Below, piece after piece: positions 1 through 8,093 of a DNA stretch of 44,583 nt. The stretch is taken from positions 147,650 to 192,232 of the forward strand of contig NZ_AOIB01000013.1 of the NCBI RefSeq assembly GCF_000337675.1. Reading direction: 5' to 3'. Source of the stretch: Natronococcus amylolyticus DSM 10524 (GTDB lineage: Archaea > Halobacteriota > Halobacteria > Halobacteriales > Natrialbaceae). The notes below the pieces were generated by a model. The model was not told the DNA's origin and ran no database searches. It worked only from the letters and a program-made list of their open reading frames with translations. How positions within the stretch are numbered: position 1 is the stretch's first letter; every line of letters starts with the position of its first letter. Both the position numbers and the translations under genes were made by a program.

Positions 1-19
1 AGATGTGTATAAGAGACAG
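1..19 (+). other. Nextera/Tn5 mosaic-end adapter (artefact)
   Basis: Bases 1-19 read AGATGTGTATAAGAGACAG, exactly the 19-base Tn5 mosaic end used in Nextera libraries. This is not genomic. The reading frame of the following gene runs into it and would give a false N-terminus beginning MYKRQ. Genomic sequence starts at base 20. Confidence 0.98.
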
Positions 20-562
20 ATCCTGCTCGCACTCGACTCCCTGGGATCGGAGTTCATGGAGGACCACTGCATGGAGGCCCTCGAGCGAATGGGTCGCGAG
101 GAAGCCATCGAGCCGATGATCCAGAAGGCCAGCCGACGGGATACCAAGGCGATGAGCATCCTCGGGAAGATCGGCGCTGACGACGAACAGGTCGTTGACG
201 CGCTGCTCGACTACGTCGACTCGAACATCCAGCTCCAGCGGCCTGCGTTCAGGGCCCTGGGCGAAATCGGCGCCGAGGACGCCGTCCAGCCGATCGCCGA
301 GGAGCTCGCCACCAACGACGAGCCGGCCGTTCGCAGCAACGCCGCGCGTTCGCTCGGACTGATCGGTGACACGCGGGCGATCCAGCCGCTTTCGGACGTC
401 CTCGAGGACGATGACGCCGACCGCGTCCGGGCCAGCGCCGCGTGGGCGCTCAACCAGATCGGCACGAAGGAGGCCCTCGAGGTCGTCGCGGACTACGCGG
501 ACGACCGCGCCTACCTCGTCCAGGCCGAGGCCGAGCGCGCCGACCTCGAGCCGGCTGCCTGA
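20..562 (+). CDS. HEAT-repeat protein, 5' partial
   Basis: The C-terminal 180 residues of a HEAT/PBS-lyase-like repeat protein are present; the start is lost at the contig edge. Helical repeats of about 31 residues are visible, each with an A-x-x-x-L-G-x-I-G style core: around AMSILGKIGADD, AFRALGEIGAED, AARSLGLIGDTR and AAWALNQIGTKE. Such repeats form an alpha-solenoid that binds proteins; in archaea they occur alone or joined to other domains. No catalytic residues are visible in the part seen. The next gene is 54 bases downstream and has its own TATA box, so they are probably separate units. The family call is secure; the function of the whole protein is unknown. Confidence 0.85.
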   Translation: MLLALDSLGSEFMEDHCMEALERMGREEAIEPMIQKASRRDTKAMSILGKIGADDEQVVDALLDYVDSNIQLQRPAFRALGEIGAEDAVQPIAEELATNDEPAVRSNAARSLGLIGDTRAIQPLSDVLEDDDADRVRASAAWALNQIGTKEALEVVADYADDRAYLVQAEAERADLEPAA

Positions 563-585
563 TCATCACTCCTTCTCTCCGCAAG

Positions 586-592
586 TTTATAT
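586..592 (+). promoter_or_regulatory. TATA box of the PLD-like gene
   Basis: TTTATAT is centred about 28 bases before the ATG at 617. That is the distance expected for a haloarchaeal promoter giving a leaderless mRNA. Inferred from spacing and sequence only. Confidence 0.6.
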
Positions 593-616
593 CCGAGAGC
601 GCGGCCAGGAGAGCCG

Positions 617-2371
617 ATGGTCTCCAGGCGAGTCGCGCTCGTACTCTGCGCGACGGCCCTGCTCGGTACTCTCTTTGGAACCCCGCTCGCGGCGAGTCTC
701 GGCGCTGCATCTCCCTCGTCGGGGCTCGACGGTCCGGACGCGACAGCCGAAGCTGACGAAGCCGACGGGCTCCGCTGTCCGCAACCGATCGACGCTACCG
801 AAACGGGTGATGATCCTCGAATCATCGAGCTATATCCGAACCCAACGGCACACGGAAACGTCGGCGAGTACCTCGTCGTCGAGATCCCTTCGGAGACCGA
901 CCTCGAGGACTGGTCGCTCACTGACGGCCACACGACCGCGCACCTCCCGAACGAGACGGTGTCCGGACGGGTCGCGCTTACGACCGACCCCGAGGAAACC
1001 CGAGAACTGACCGACGATCCGGTCGTCGAACTCGAGGGAACGGTGCGACTCGCCACCGACGGGGACGACCTCGAGCTTCGAGACGGAAACCGAACGGTGG
1101 ATACGGTGACGTACGACCGCGCGCCGACGGCCGAGCGGTGGTACCGGACGACTGAGACCGACGGCGGCGAGTCAGCCAACGTGACGCCCGCCGGTGGCGA
1201 GTGGTGGCCCCGCGGTGCGACCTGTGTCCCGACGTCGACCGTCGACGCCGACGAGGCGACCGCGTTCGTCCTTCCCGACAGCCCCGACATCCCGCAGGAG
1301 ACGATCCGCGACGCGGACGATCGGCTCCTGGTAGCCGGCTACACGTTCACCGACGAGGACGTCGCCGACGACCTCGTCGCGGCCGCCGACCGGGGCGTCG
1401 ACGTGGCAGTGTTGCTCGAGTCGGGACCCGTCGGCGGGACGCCCGATACGAGCGAGTCCGTCGTCGAGACGCTCGAGCGCGGCGGCGTCGACGTTCGATT
1501 CGTCGGCAGCGAGGGGGCACGCTACCGGTTTCACCACCCGAAGTACGCGGTCGCGGACGAGTCGGTCCTCGTAACGAGCGAGAACTGGAAGCCTGCGGGC
1601 GTCGGCGGCGAGTCGAGTCGCGGCTGGGGCGTCCGCCTCGCGGACGACGCGCTCGCGGACGAACTGGCCGAGATCTTTCGGGCGGACTTCGAGGGCTGGG
1701 ACGCCAAGTCGGGAGCGAGCTTTCGGGAGGACGCTACGTTCGTCGAGGACGACGCCGCGCCGCCGCGGGAGTTCCCGATGAATCACGGAGCGGAGACCGT
1801 TTCGGTCGACGCCGCCGAACTCCTTCTCGCGCCGGAGAACGCCGAGCCGCGGCTGCTGGAGCTGCTCGACGGCGCCGACGACGAGATCCTCATCAAACAG
1901 GCCAGCATCGCCGACGACGTCTCCCTGCTCGAGGCGACGCTCGACGCAGCCCGGCGGGGCGTCGACGTCCGGATTCTGCTCGACTCGAGCTGGTACGTCG
2001 AGGACGAACACGAGACGCTGGCGGCCGACCTCGAGCGCACGGCCGACGAGGAGGAGTTATCACTCGAGGCCGAACTCGTCGAGGACACCGACGCCTTCGA
2101 GAAGATCCACGCGAAGGGGATCGTGATCGACCGCGAGGTCGCCGTCGTCGGGAGCGCGAACTGGAACGAGAACTCGCTGCAGAACAACCGCGAGGTGTTG
2201 CTCGCCCTGCACGGAACCGACGCGGCGGCGTACTACGCCGACGTCTTCGAGAGCGATCAGGCTGAGGACGACACCTGGTCGCTCCCGTTCGAACTCTCCG
2301 TCGCGGTCGTCGTCGCACTCGCGGTTGCGGCGGTCGTCGGTCACCGGTACGTGCGATTTGGCTCGGAGTAG
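617..2371 (+). CDS. Secreted lamin-tail/phospholipase D-like protein
   Basis: A 584-residue exported protein. Residues 1-26 form a signal peptide (Arg-rich start, then a hydrophobic run). Residues about 60-168 resemble a lamin-tail domain (IIELYPNP...VGEYLVVE...LEDWSLTDG). Two phospholipase D-type halves follow. The first HKD motif is near residue 307 (HHPKYAVAD followed by SENW); the second is near 497 (HAKGIVID followed by SANW). Both H-x-K-x4-D motifs are intact, so the active site is probably functional. A C-terminal hydrophobic helix (about 555-578) followed by a basic tail would anchor it with the enzyme outside the cell. PLD-fold proteins with a lamin-tail domain cleave phosphodiesters in DNA or lipids; extracellular nuclease is my preferred guess. 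The substrate is not shown by the sequence. Confidence 0.88.
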   Translation: MVSRRVALVLCATALLGTLFGTPLAASLGAASPSSGLDGPDATAEADEADGLRCPQPIDATETGDDPRIIELYPNPTAHGNVGEYLVVEIPSETDLEDWSLTDGHTTAHLPNETVSGRVALTTDPEETRELTDDPVVELEGTVRLATDGDDLELRDGNRTVDTVTYDRAPTAERWYRTTETDGGESANVTPAGGEWWPRGATCVPTSTVDADEATAFVLPDSPDIPQETIRDADDRLLVAGYTFTDEDVADDLVAAADRGVDVAVLLESGPVGGTPDTSESVVETLERGGVDVRFVGSEGARYRFHHPKYAVADESVLVTSENWKPAGVGGESSRGWGVRLADDALADELAEIFRADFEGWDAKSGASFREDATFVEDDAAPPREFPMNHGAETVSVDAAELLLAPENAEPRLLELLDGADDEILIKQASIADDVSLLEATLDAARRGVDVRILLDSSWYVEDEHETLAADLERTADEEELSLEAELVEDTDAFEKIHAKGIVIDREVAVVGSANWNENSLQNNREVLLALHGTDAAAYYADVFESDQAEDDTWSLPFELSVAVVVALAVAAVVGHRYVRFGSE

Positions 2372-2410
2372 TCCGATTCTCGTCCGAAACGGTCCGTCGT
2401 CGGGAACTCG

Positions 2411-2839
2411 CTAATCTGCCCGGGTGGGGACCTCGAGGTACTTACAGCAGTCGGCCTCGGGGTCGAAACAGTCCGGACACTCCTCGGGGCGGTCGATGAT
2501 CGTGTCGAGTCGCTCTGCGACGGTGTCGTCGATCACCGCCTCGAGCGCGTGAGCCTCCTCGCGGAACTCCTCGACTTCGAGGACGTTCGCGAGAAACCGC
2601 TCAATGATACAGTAGGTCTGGAGGGCGTCGTGGGCACGCTCGAGCCCCTCGTCGGTCAGGCTGGCCCCCTTGTACTTCTCGTGTTCGACGAGGCCACGTT
2701 CCTCGAGCTTGCCGATCATCTCGTTGACGCTGGCCGGACTGACCTCGAGCAGGTCGGCGAGCGTGCCGGTCGAGGCTGGACCGTCGTCGATACGCTGTGC
2801 GAGGTAGATCGCCTTGAGATACTGGTCTGCGGTGTTCAT
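2411..2839 (-). CDS. DtxR-family metal-dependent repressor
   Basis: A 142-residue regulator of the DtxR/MntR/SirR family. Residues 1-65 form the winged helix (STGTLADLLEVSPASVNEMIGKLEERGLVEH). Residues 66-125 form the metal-binding/dimerisation helices (RAHDALQTYCIIERFLANVLE, EEAHALE). A Cys-rich tail follows (ECPDCFDPEADCCK). There is no room for the C-terminal SH3-like domain of full-length DtxR, as in MntR-type members. Family members repress iron or manganese uptake and storage genes when loaded with metal. It lies 64 bases downstream of a ferritin-like gene on the same strand, with no clear promoter between them, so co-transcription is likely. Whether it senses Fe or Mn cannot be told. 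Confidence 0.88.
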   Translation of the reverse strand: MNTADQYLKAIYLAQRIDDGPASTGTLADLLEVSPASVNEMIGKLEERGLVEHEKYKGASLTDEGLERAHDALQTYCIIERFLANVLEVEEFREEAHALEAVIDDTVAERLDTIIDRPEECPDCFDPEADCCKYLEVPTRAD

Positions 2840-2903
2840 CGCGTCCCTCCGTCGGTGTCGGTCCGGCTGCGATCCGTCGGTCGTCGATCGGTCTGGACGC
2901 CGA

Positions 2904-3398
2904 TCATGCTCTGCGCTCCATAATCTCGGTTACTTCTTCGACGCCCTCCCGTTCCTCCTCGCGGATGTCGTACAGCGTCTCGAGGAGGCGATCGCGGTCG
3001 ATGGCGAACTCGGCGTCGGAGGCCTCGACGGCCTCGATCAGGTCGTCGTAGAACTTGTAGGCGGTCTCCTCGTTGCAGAGCTGATCGTAGAGCACCCCGT
3101 CGGTATCCTCCGGGGGGCCGTACTGCGCGTCGACCAGGGCGTTGATCTCCTCGTAGGCGACCGTCTCGGCGTCGAGGTCGTCGACCAGCGTCTCGAGGCG
3201 CTCGCGATGCTCGGCCGACTCCTCGGCGGCTTCGGCGAGCAGCGCCCGCACCTCGTCGTCGATCGTCTCTCGTTCGTCGGCCGGCAGCGACTCGAGGTGG
3301 TGGGCGGCGCGCGACTCGACCACCTCCTCCAGAACGACCCCGATCTGGAGGAGTCGGGCGAGCTGGTGGTCGCTCGAGACGCGCTGTCCCAGACTCAT
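2904..3398 (-). CDS. Ferritin-like four-helix protein
   Basis: A 164-residue, almost fully helical protein. Acidic and His residues are placed as in ferritin-like diiron bundles: EEVVESRAAHH near the N-terminus, EESAEHRERLE near residue 60, NEETAYKFY near 110, and EEEREGVEEV near the C-terminus. I chose the ATG at 3398 because a TTAAGT TATA-like element lies about 27 bases upstream; an upstream extension would run into the preceding gene. Family members store or oxidise iron, or act as rubrerythrin-like peroxide scavengers. The neighbouring DtxR regulator supports a role in metal homeostasis. The family call is inferred from residue pattern and context; no exact subfamily is assigned. Confidence 0.7.
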   Translation of the reverse strand: MSLGQRVSSDHQLARLLQIGVVLEEVVESRAAHHLESLPADERETIDDEVRALLAEAAEESAEHRERLETLVDDLDAETVAYEEINALVDAQYGPPEDTDGVLYDQLCNEETAYKFYDDLIEAVEASDAEFAIDRDRLLETLYDIREEEREGVEEVTEIMERRA

Positions 3399-3430
3399 AC
3401 ACGTACCGTCGGTGAGCGTGCTACTTAACT

Positions 3431-4177
3431 TCAGGCATCCCGCCTTCGAGTGCTCCCGACGTACCGCCAGACGCGGCTGCCGGCACCGCCCTCGACCGCG
3501 TCGACCTGCTCGAAAACGTCCTTGAGAAACGCCCACCAGCCGTCGGCGGTCTCGTAGCCCACAGGATACGAGTCGTACAGCTCCCCCACGACCGTCGCCT
3601 TCTTCGCCTGGCCCTCGTCGCGGAGGAAGGCGATCGCGCGTCCGGCGACGGCCCGTCGCCGCTCGCGTCGATCCGCGGATCGACCCGGAACCGACAGCGC
3701 GTCGAGATCGATGAGGTCGGCGCCGGGTTGGAGGCCCTCCCGTCCGAGCGGGGTCGTCGATCGGTACTCGAGGCCCGTCTCGACCTCCCGATCCAGCCGA
3801 CTGCGCGTCTCGGCGACCGCTCGTCGCGAGAGTTCGTCGAGGCGATCGAACCGGACGGTCTCGAGGACGGTCGCGTCCGCGCCGACGTTGTCCTCGGGAA
3901 CTCTAGTAACGCGCTCCGGAGTCAGCGATCCCGGAGCGTCGTCGAATCCGTCGGTTTCGGTCGCCCCACTCGTACCGTCCGGGTTCGTCGTGGTCGAATC
4001 CTGGTCCTCGGACTCGATCTCGAGTCCGTCCGCTCGAGGCCGAGCGTCCTCGAGCGCGTCCCGCCGGTCGACGAGCCACCGGACGTAGGCGCCTCGGCTC
4101 TCGAATCCCAGGAGCCGTCGCTCCGCCTCGAGTTCCTCGAGCGTTTCGGCGTCGAACGCGACCGACAGCCCCGGCAT
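3431..4177 (-). CDS. Putative RHH/winged-helix DNA-binding protein
   Basis: A 248-residue protein that I do not recognise as a named family. Residues 1-40 (MPGLSVAFDAETLEELEAER...SRGAYVRWLVD) look like a ribbon-helix-helix start: a short beta strand, then two helices with the SRGAYVRWLV pattern of CopG-type proteins. A low-complexity linker (residues about 45-85) follows. The C-terminal 100 residues (RRAVAGRAIAFLRDEGQAKKATVVGELYDSY...GWWAFLKDVFEQVDAVE) look like a winged helix. Two DNA-binding-like modules in one chain suggest a chromatin or regulatory protein. It stands between the suf operon and the ferritin-like gene on the same strand. The ATG at 4177 has an upstream T-rich TATA-like element. 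Confidence 0.7.
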   Translation of the reverse strand: MPGLSVAFDAETLEELEAERRLLGFESRGAYVRWLVDRRDALEDARPRADGLEIESEDQDSTTTNPDGTSGATETDGFDDAPGSLTPERVTRVPEDNVGADATVLETVRFDRLDELSRRAVAETRSRLDREVETGLEYRSTTPLGREGLQPGADLIDLDALSVPGRSADRRERRRAVAGRAIAFLRDEGQAKKATVVGELYDSYPVGYETADGWWAFLKDVFEQVDAVEGGAGSRVWRYVGSTRRRDA

Positions 4178-4198
4178 TACTGATCGGTACCGGGCTTC

Positions 4199-4210
4199 GA
4201 TACAAAAAAG
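4199..4210 (-). terminator. T-run after sufD, overlapping a TATA-like box
   Basis: On the minus strand a run of six T followed by GTATC lies about 50 bases after the sufD stop codon, which fits a U-rich archaeal terminator. The same bases sit about 27 bases before the ATG of the next gene (4177), so they may also act as its TATA box. Dual use is inferred. Confidence 0.5.
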
Positions 4211-4257
4211 CTCGTCAGACGGACGAAAACGGCGCGTCCGAACCGGTTCGATCGTCG

Positions 4258-5478
4258 TTAGTCGCGCTTCCGGAGACGCGCCGCGACGAGATCCTCGAGG
4301 TCCTCGCGGAGCTCGTCGACCGCGATCTCGTCGAGGACGGGCACGAAGAACCCTTCGACGAGCATGTTGCGCGCGTCCCGGGGCGAGATGCCGCGGGAGG
4401 TCATGTACAGCAGGTCCTCCTGGTCGATCTGACCGACTGTCGCGGAGTGGCTTGCCTCCGTGTCGTGGTTGTTGATGATCAGCTTCGGCGAGGCGTCGGC
4501 CTCGCTCTCGTCGCTAAGCATCAGCGTGTTCTCGCGCTGGTAGGAACTCGTGTCCCACGCGTCGCGACCGACGTCCTGGACCCCCTCGTACACCGAGCGG
4601 GCGACGTCGTCGGTGACGCCACGGGTGACGAGGTCGGCCGTCGTGTGCTCGCCGCGGTGCCAGACCTTCGCGTCGAGGTCGAAGTGCTGGTCGTTGTGGC
4701 CGTAGAAGGCACCGACGATCTGCGTCTCGGAGGAGTCGCCGTTGAGCTCCGTCGAGACGCCGGACTTGGTCAGCTGTGTACCGACGTTGACCTCGATCCA
4801 GTTGATCGTCGCGTAGGTGTCGGCGTCGCCGCGCTTGAGCGCGAAGTTGTAGGCCTCCTCCGAGAGATTTTGAAGGCTGCCGTACTGGACGTTGCTGTTC
4901 TCGCCGGCGACGACTTCGACGATCCCGCTGTAGTACTGCTCCTCGGCTTCCTCGCCGGTCGACTGGCGCTCCATGATCGTAACCGAGGCGGACTCCTCGG
5001 TGACGACGAGCGTGTAGTTGAACAGCGAACTGGAGTTCTGCTCGGTCCGGATCGTCACGTCCTCGGCGTCGACGCCCTCGGGGACGTAGACCACGGTCCC
5101 GGTGCTGAACAGCGCCGTGGACAGGGCCGTCAGGTAGTTCTCCTGGGGGTCGACGATCGAACCGAAGTGCTCCTGCAGGAGCTCCTCGTGTTCGGCAACG
5201 GCCTCGCTCCAGGGCAGGACCTCTGCCTCGTCGGGCCCGACCTGATCCTTGTTTTCCGCCGCGTTCAGCGGATCGACCAGCGACTCGAAGTCGAGCTCGT
5301 GGAGGTTCGTCCAGTCCCGACCCGGCGTCCGGATGACGTCGGGCATGTCGAGTTCCTCGAGGGCCTCGAGGGCCTCGAGACGGGTCTCGAGCAGCCAGTC
5401 GGGCTCGTCGAGATCGCCGCTGATCTGGCGTACCTGTTCTTCGGTCAGATTGGCGTGTACCTGCGTTCCTGCGCTCAT
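4258..5478 (-). CDS. sufD: Fe-S cluster assembly protein SufD
   Basis: A 406-residue SufD subunit of the SufBC2D scaffold, which builds Fe-S clusters in the cytoplasm. The N-terminal helical part (VRQISGDLDEPDWLLETRLEALEAL) and the long beta-helix core are typical. The C-terminal stretch EASHSATVGQIDQEDLLYMTSRGIS carries the His that in SufD helps form the nascent cluster at the SufB-SufD interface. It lies directly after sufB with a 1-base gap, so the two are translated from one message. The order on the minus strand is sufC-sufB-sufD, the usual haloarchaeal minimal suf operon without sufS or sufE. Confidence 0.96.
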   Translation of the reverse strand: MSAGTQVHANLTEEQVRQISGDLDEPDWLLETRLEALEALEELDMPDVIRTPGRDWTNLHELDFESLVDPLNAAENKDQVGPDEAEVLPWSEAVAEHEELLQEHFGSIVDPQENYLTALSTALFSTGTVVYVPEGVDAEDVTIRTEQNSSSLFNYTLVVTEESASVTIMERQSTGEEAEEQYYSGIVEVVAGENSNVQYGSLQNLSEEAYNFALKRGDADTYATINWIEVNVGTQLTKSGVSTELNGDSSETQIVGAFYGHNDQHFDLDAKVWHRGEHTTADLVTRGVTDDVARSVYEGVQDVGRDAWDTSSYQRENTLMLSDESEADASPKLIINNHDTEASHSATVGQIDQEDLLYMTSRGISPRDARNMLVEGFFVPVLDEIAVDELREDLEDLVAARLRKRD

Positions 5479-5479
5479 A

Positions 5480-6910
5480 TTATCCGAGGCTCCCCTCCAT
5501 CTCGAGTTCGATGAGGCGGTTGAGTTCGACCGCGTACTCGATCGGCAGTTCCTCCGTGATCGGCTCGATGAAGCCGGCGACGATCATCTTCTTGGCGTCG
5601 TCGTCGTCCAGTCCGCGGCTCTGGAGGTAGAAGATGTCCTCGTCGCCGATCTTGCCGACGGTGGCCTCGTGGGCGACGTCGACCTTCGACTCCTCGATCT
5701 CCATGTACGGCATGGTGTCCGAGGTGGACTCGTTGTCGAACATCAGCGCGTCGCACTCGACGGCAGTGCTCGAGTTCTCGGCGCCGTCGGCGATGTGGAC
5801 GAGACCGCGGTAGTTGGTGCGGCCGCCGTCCTTGGCGATCGACTTGGATTCGATGGTCGAGCTGGTGTCGGGCGCGTTGTGGTAGACCTTCGCGCCGGTG
5901 TCGATGTCCTGGTCCTCGCCCGCGAAGGCGATGGTGATGTGGGTGTCCGTCGAGCCGCGACCCTTGAGGATCGTACACGGGTAGAGCATGGTGGCCTTCG
6001 AGCCCATCGAGCCCGAGACCCACTCCATCGTTCCGTTCTCCTCACAGATCGCGCGCTTGGTGTTGAGGTTGAACGTGTTCTTCGACCAGTTCTGGACCGT
6101 CGAGTACTGGACGTGGGCGTCCTCGCCGACGAACACCTCGACACCTCCGCTGTGGAGGTTGTGGGTGCCGTACTTCGGCGCGGAACAGCCCTCGATGTAG
6201 TGCACTTCGGAGCCTTCCTCGGCGATGATGAGCGTGTGCTCGAACTGGCCCATCCCCTCGGAGTTCATCCGGAAGTACGCCTGGACGGGCATCTCGACGG
6301 TGACGTCCTCGGGGACGTAGACGAACGAGCCGCCCGACCAGACGGCGCCGTGAAGCGCGGCGAACTTGTTGTCGCTCGGGGGGACGCAGGTCGTCATGAA
6401 GTGCTCCTTGACGAGCTCAGGATGCTCCTGAACCGCCTTGTCCATGTTCATGAAGACGACGCCCTTCTCCTCCCACTGCTCCTGCATGTTCTGGTAGACG
6501 ACCTCGGACTCGTACTGGGCGCCGACGCCCGAGAGGGCGTTCTTCTCGGCTTCCGGGATGCCCAGCTTGTCGAAGGTGTCCTTGATCTCGTCGGGGAGCT
6601 CGGTCCAGTCGTCGACGCCTTCGCGCTTGTCGACGTCCGGACGGATGTATGGAACGATCTCCTCGATGTCGAGCTCGGTCAGGTCGGGCTGACCGGGCCA
6701 GTCCGTCGGCATCGGCATGTTCTGGTACTGCTTGAGCGCGCGGAGACGCCGCTCGAGCATCCAGTCGGGCTCGTCCTTGTCCTCGGAGATCATGCGGATG
6801 ACCTCTTCGGTCAGGCCCTTGTCGGACTTGACGGCGGCGTTCTGCTCCTTCTTGAACTCGAAGCGCGCCTCGGTGTCGGTTTCTTTGAGGTGGTCTTGTT
6901 CGGAACTCAT
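5480..6910 (-). CDS. sufB: Fe-S cluster assembly protein SufB
   Basis: A 476-residue SufB, the scaffold subunit on which Fe-S clusters form with SufC ATPase and SufD. The N-terminus (DEPDWMLERRLRALKQYQNMPMP) and the beta-helix repeats (VEVFVGEDAHVQYSTVQNW, TNYRGLVHIADGAENSSTAVECDALMFD) are characteristic. The Cys in VECDALMF corresponds to the invariant SufB cysteine that receives sulfur, and EASKVDVAHEATVG-type sequence follows it (here EESKVDVAHEATVGKIGDED). The 61-base gap to sufC contains no strong TATA box, which supports a single operon. Length is as expected for the family. Confidence 0.97.
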   Translation of the reverse strand: MSSEQDHLKETDTEARFEFKKEQNAAVKSDKGLTEEVIRMISEDKDEPDWMLERRLRALKQYQNMPMPTDWPGQPDLTELDIEEIVPYIRPDVDKREGVDDWTELPDEIKDTFDKLGIPEAEKNALSGVGAQYESEVVYQNMQEQWEEKGVVFMNMDKAVQEHPELVKEHFMTTCVPPSDNKFAALHGAVWSGGSFVYVPEDVTVEMPVQAYFRMNSEGMGQFEHTLIIAEEGSEVHYIEGCSAPKYGTHNLHSGGVEVFVGEDAHVQYSTVQNWSKNTFNLNTKRAICEENGTMEWVSGSMGSKATMLYPCTILKGRGSTDTHITIAFAGEDQDIDTGAKVYHNAPDTSSTIESKSIAKDGGRTNYRGLVHIADGAENSSTAVECDALMFDNESTSDTMPYMEIEESKVDVAHEATVGKIGDEDIFYLQSRGLDDDDAKKMIVAGFIEPITEELPIEYAVELNRLIELEMEGSLG

Positions 6911-6971
6911 GATTGGTATGTATTCGTGTTTACGGCTGCAGCGTTATTACGGTTGTTCTAGTCGGATTCGG

Positions 6972-7880
6972 TTACGCCGTGCCGTAGACCTCTTCGCGGA
7001 CCCAGTCGTACCCCTTGTCCTCGAGCTCCTCGGCGAGCGAGGCGTCGCCGCTCTTGGCGATCTGGCCGTCGAGCATCACGTGGACGTGATCGGGCTCGAC
7101 GTAGTCGAGGATGCGCTGGTAGTGGGTGATCTGGAGGATCCCGGTGCCCTGCTCGTCGCGCAGGGCGTTGATCCCGTTCGAGACGTCCTGCAGGCGGTCG
7201 ATGTCGAGCCCCGAGTCGATCTCGTCGAGGACGGCGACCGACGGCTCGAGGATGGCGGCCTGAAGGACCTCGTTCTGCTTTTTCTCCCCGCCGGAGAAGC
7301 CGGCGTTGAGGTAGCGCTGGGCGAACCGCTCGTCCATGTCCAGTTGCTCCATCTTCTCCTGGAGGATCTCCTGGAACTCGGCGACGCCGACCTCACCCTC
7401 GTCGACGTCTCCCTCCATCGGGGACGTCTCGAATCCGGCCTCCTCTTCTTCCTCCTCGTCGGCGTCTTCGCCCTCGAAGAGCTCCTCGCGCTCCTCGATC
7501 TTGGCATTGAGCGCCGTGCGAAGGAAGTTGACCATCGTGACGCCCTCGATCTCGGCGGGGTACTGGAAGCCGAGGAAGACGCCCAGCGCCGCGCGCTCGT
7601 TGGGCTCGAGTTCGAGCAGGTTCCAGGTGCGCTGGTCCTCGTCGATCTCGATGTCCTCGCCGAACTCGTCGTCCTCGAGGTGGAGCAGGACCTCGCCCTC
7701 GGTGACGTCGTAGGCCGGGTGGCCGGCGATGACCTTCGCACAGGTCGACTTCCCGGAGCCGTTCGGTCCCATCAGGGCGTGGATCTCGCCCGATTCGACC
7801 TCGAGGTTGACGCCCTCGAGGATCTTCTCGTCGCCGTCCGCCACTTCCGCGTGCAGGTTGCGTAGTTCGAGGCGTGCCAT
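6972..7880 (-). CDS. sufC: Fe-S assembly ATPase SufC
   Basis: An ABC-type ATPase of 302 residues that powers the SufBCD scaffold. Motifs: Walker A GPNGSGKST near residue 37, ABC signature FSGGEKKQNEVLQAA, Walker B VAVLDEIDSGLD, and the switch His in QITHYQRIL. I chose the ATG at 7880 (MARLELRNLH), which matches the normal SufC start; the frame stays open further upstream but that stretch is not SufC-like. An acidic insertion of about 35 residues (GEDADEEEEEEAG and on) sits between the Walker A lobe and the signature and makes it longer than the roughly 250-residue bacterial SufC. First gene of the suf operon. Confidence 0.97.
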   Translation of the reverse strand: MARLELRNLHAEVADGDEKILEGVNLEVESGEIHALMGPNGSGKSTCAKVIAGHPAYDVTEGEVLLHLEDDEFGEDIEIDEDQRTWNLLELEPNERAALGVFLGFQYPAEIEGVTMVNFLRTALNAKIEEREELFEGEDADEEEEEEAGFETSPMEGDVDEGEVGVAEFQEILQEKMEQLDMDERFAQRYLNAGFSGGEKKQNEVLQAAILEPSVAVLDEIDSGLDIDRLQDVSNGINALRDEQGTGILQITHYQRILDYVEPDHVHVMLDGQIAKSGDASLAEELEDKGYDWVREEVYGTA

Positions 7881-7912
7881 AGTAGTCTGTCGTGTGAACC
7901 CTGGGTCGTCCG

Positions 7913-7950
7913 CCTGATAACGGTTTCGTATGCGGTTGGATACGGTTTCG
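7913..7950 (-). promoter_or_regulatory. Probable suf promoter with repeated operator-like motif
   Basis: The 213-base gap before sufC holds the only candidate promoter for the suf operon. ACGGTTTCG occurs twice (7920-7928 and 7942-7950), 22 bases apart, or two helical turns. Between them CGTAT (7927-7931) and ATACG (7940-7944) form an inverted repeat. On the minus strand TTATC near 7914-7918 could be the TATA box, placing the repeats just upstream of it. A regulator binding site is inferred; no regulator is identified. Confidence 0.4.
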
Positions 7951-8093
7951 AATAACCAAGAATATTTCACCGAACGAGAAGCGCCGACGGACAGATGCGA
8001 ACTGCAGTACTGTCGACGGTTTCGGTCCGTCGGGCGCTGAACCTGCCGATCCCCTCCTACACGAGTCCGCAAGGCGACGTCGTCGAGTGATGG

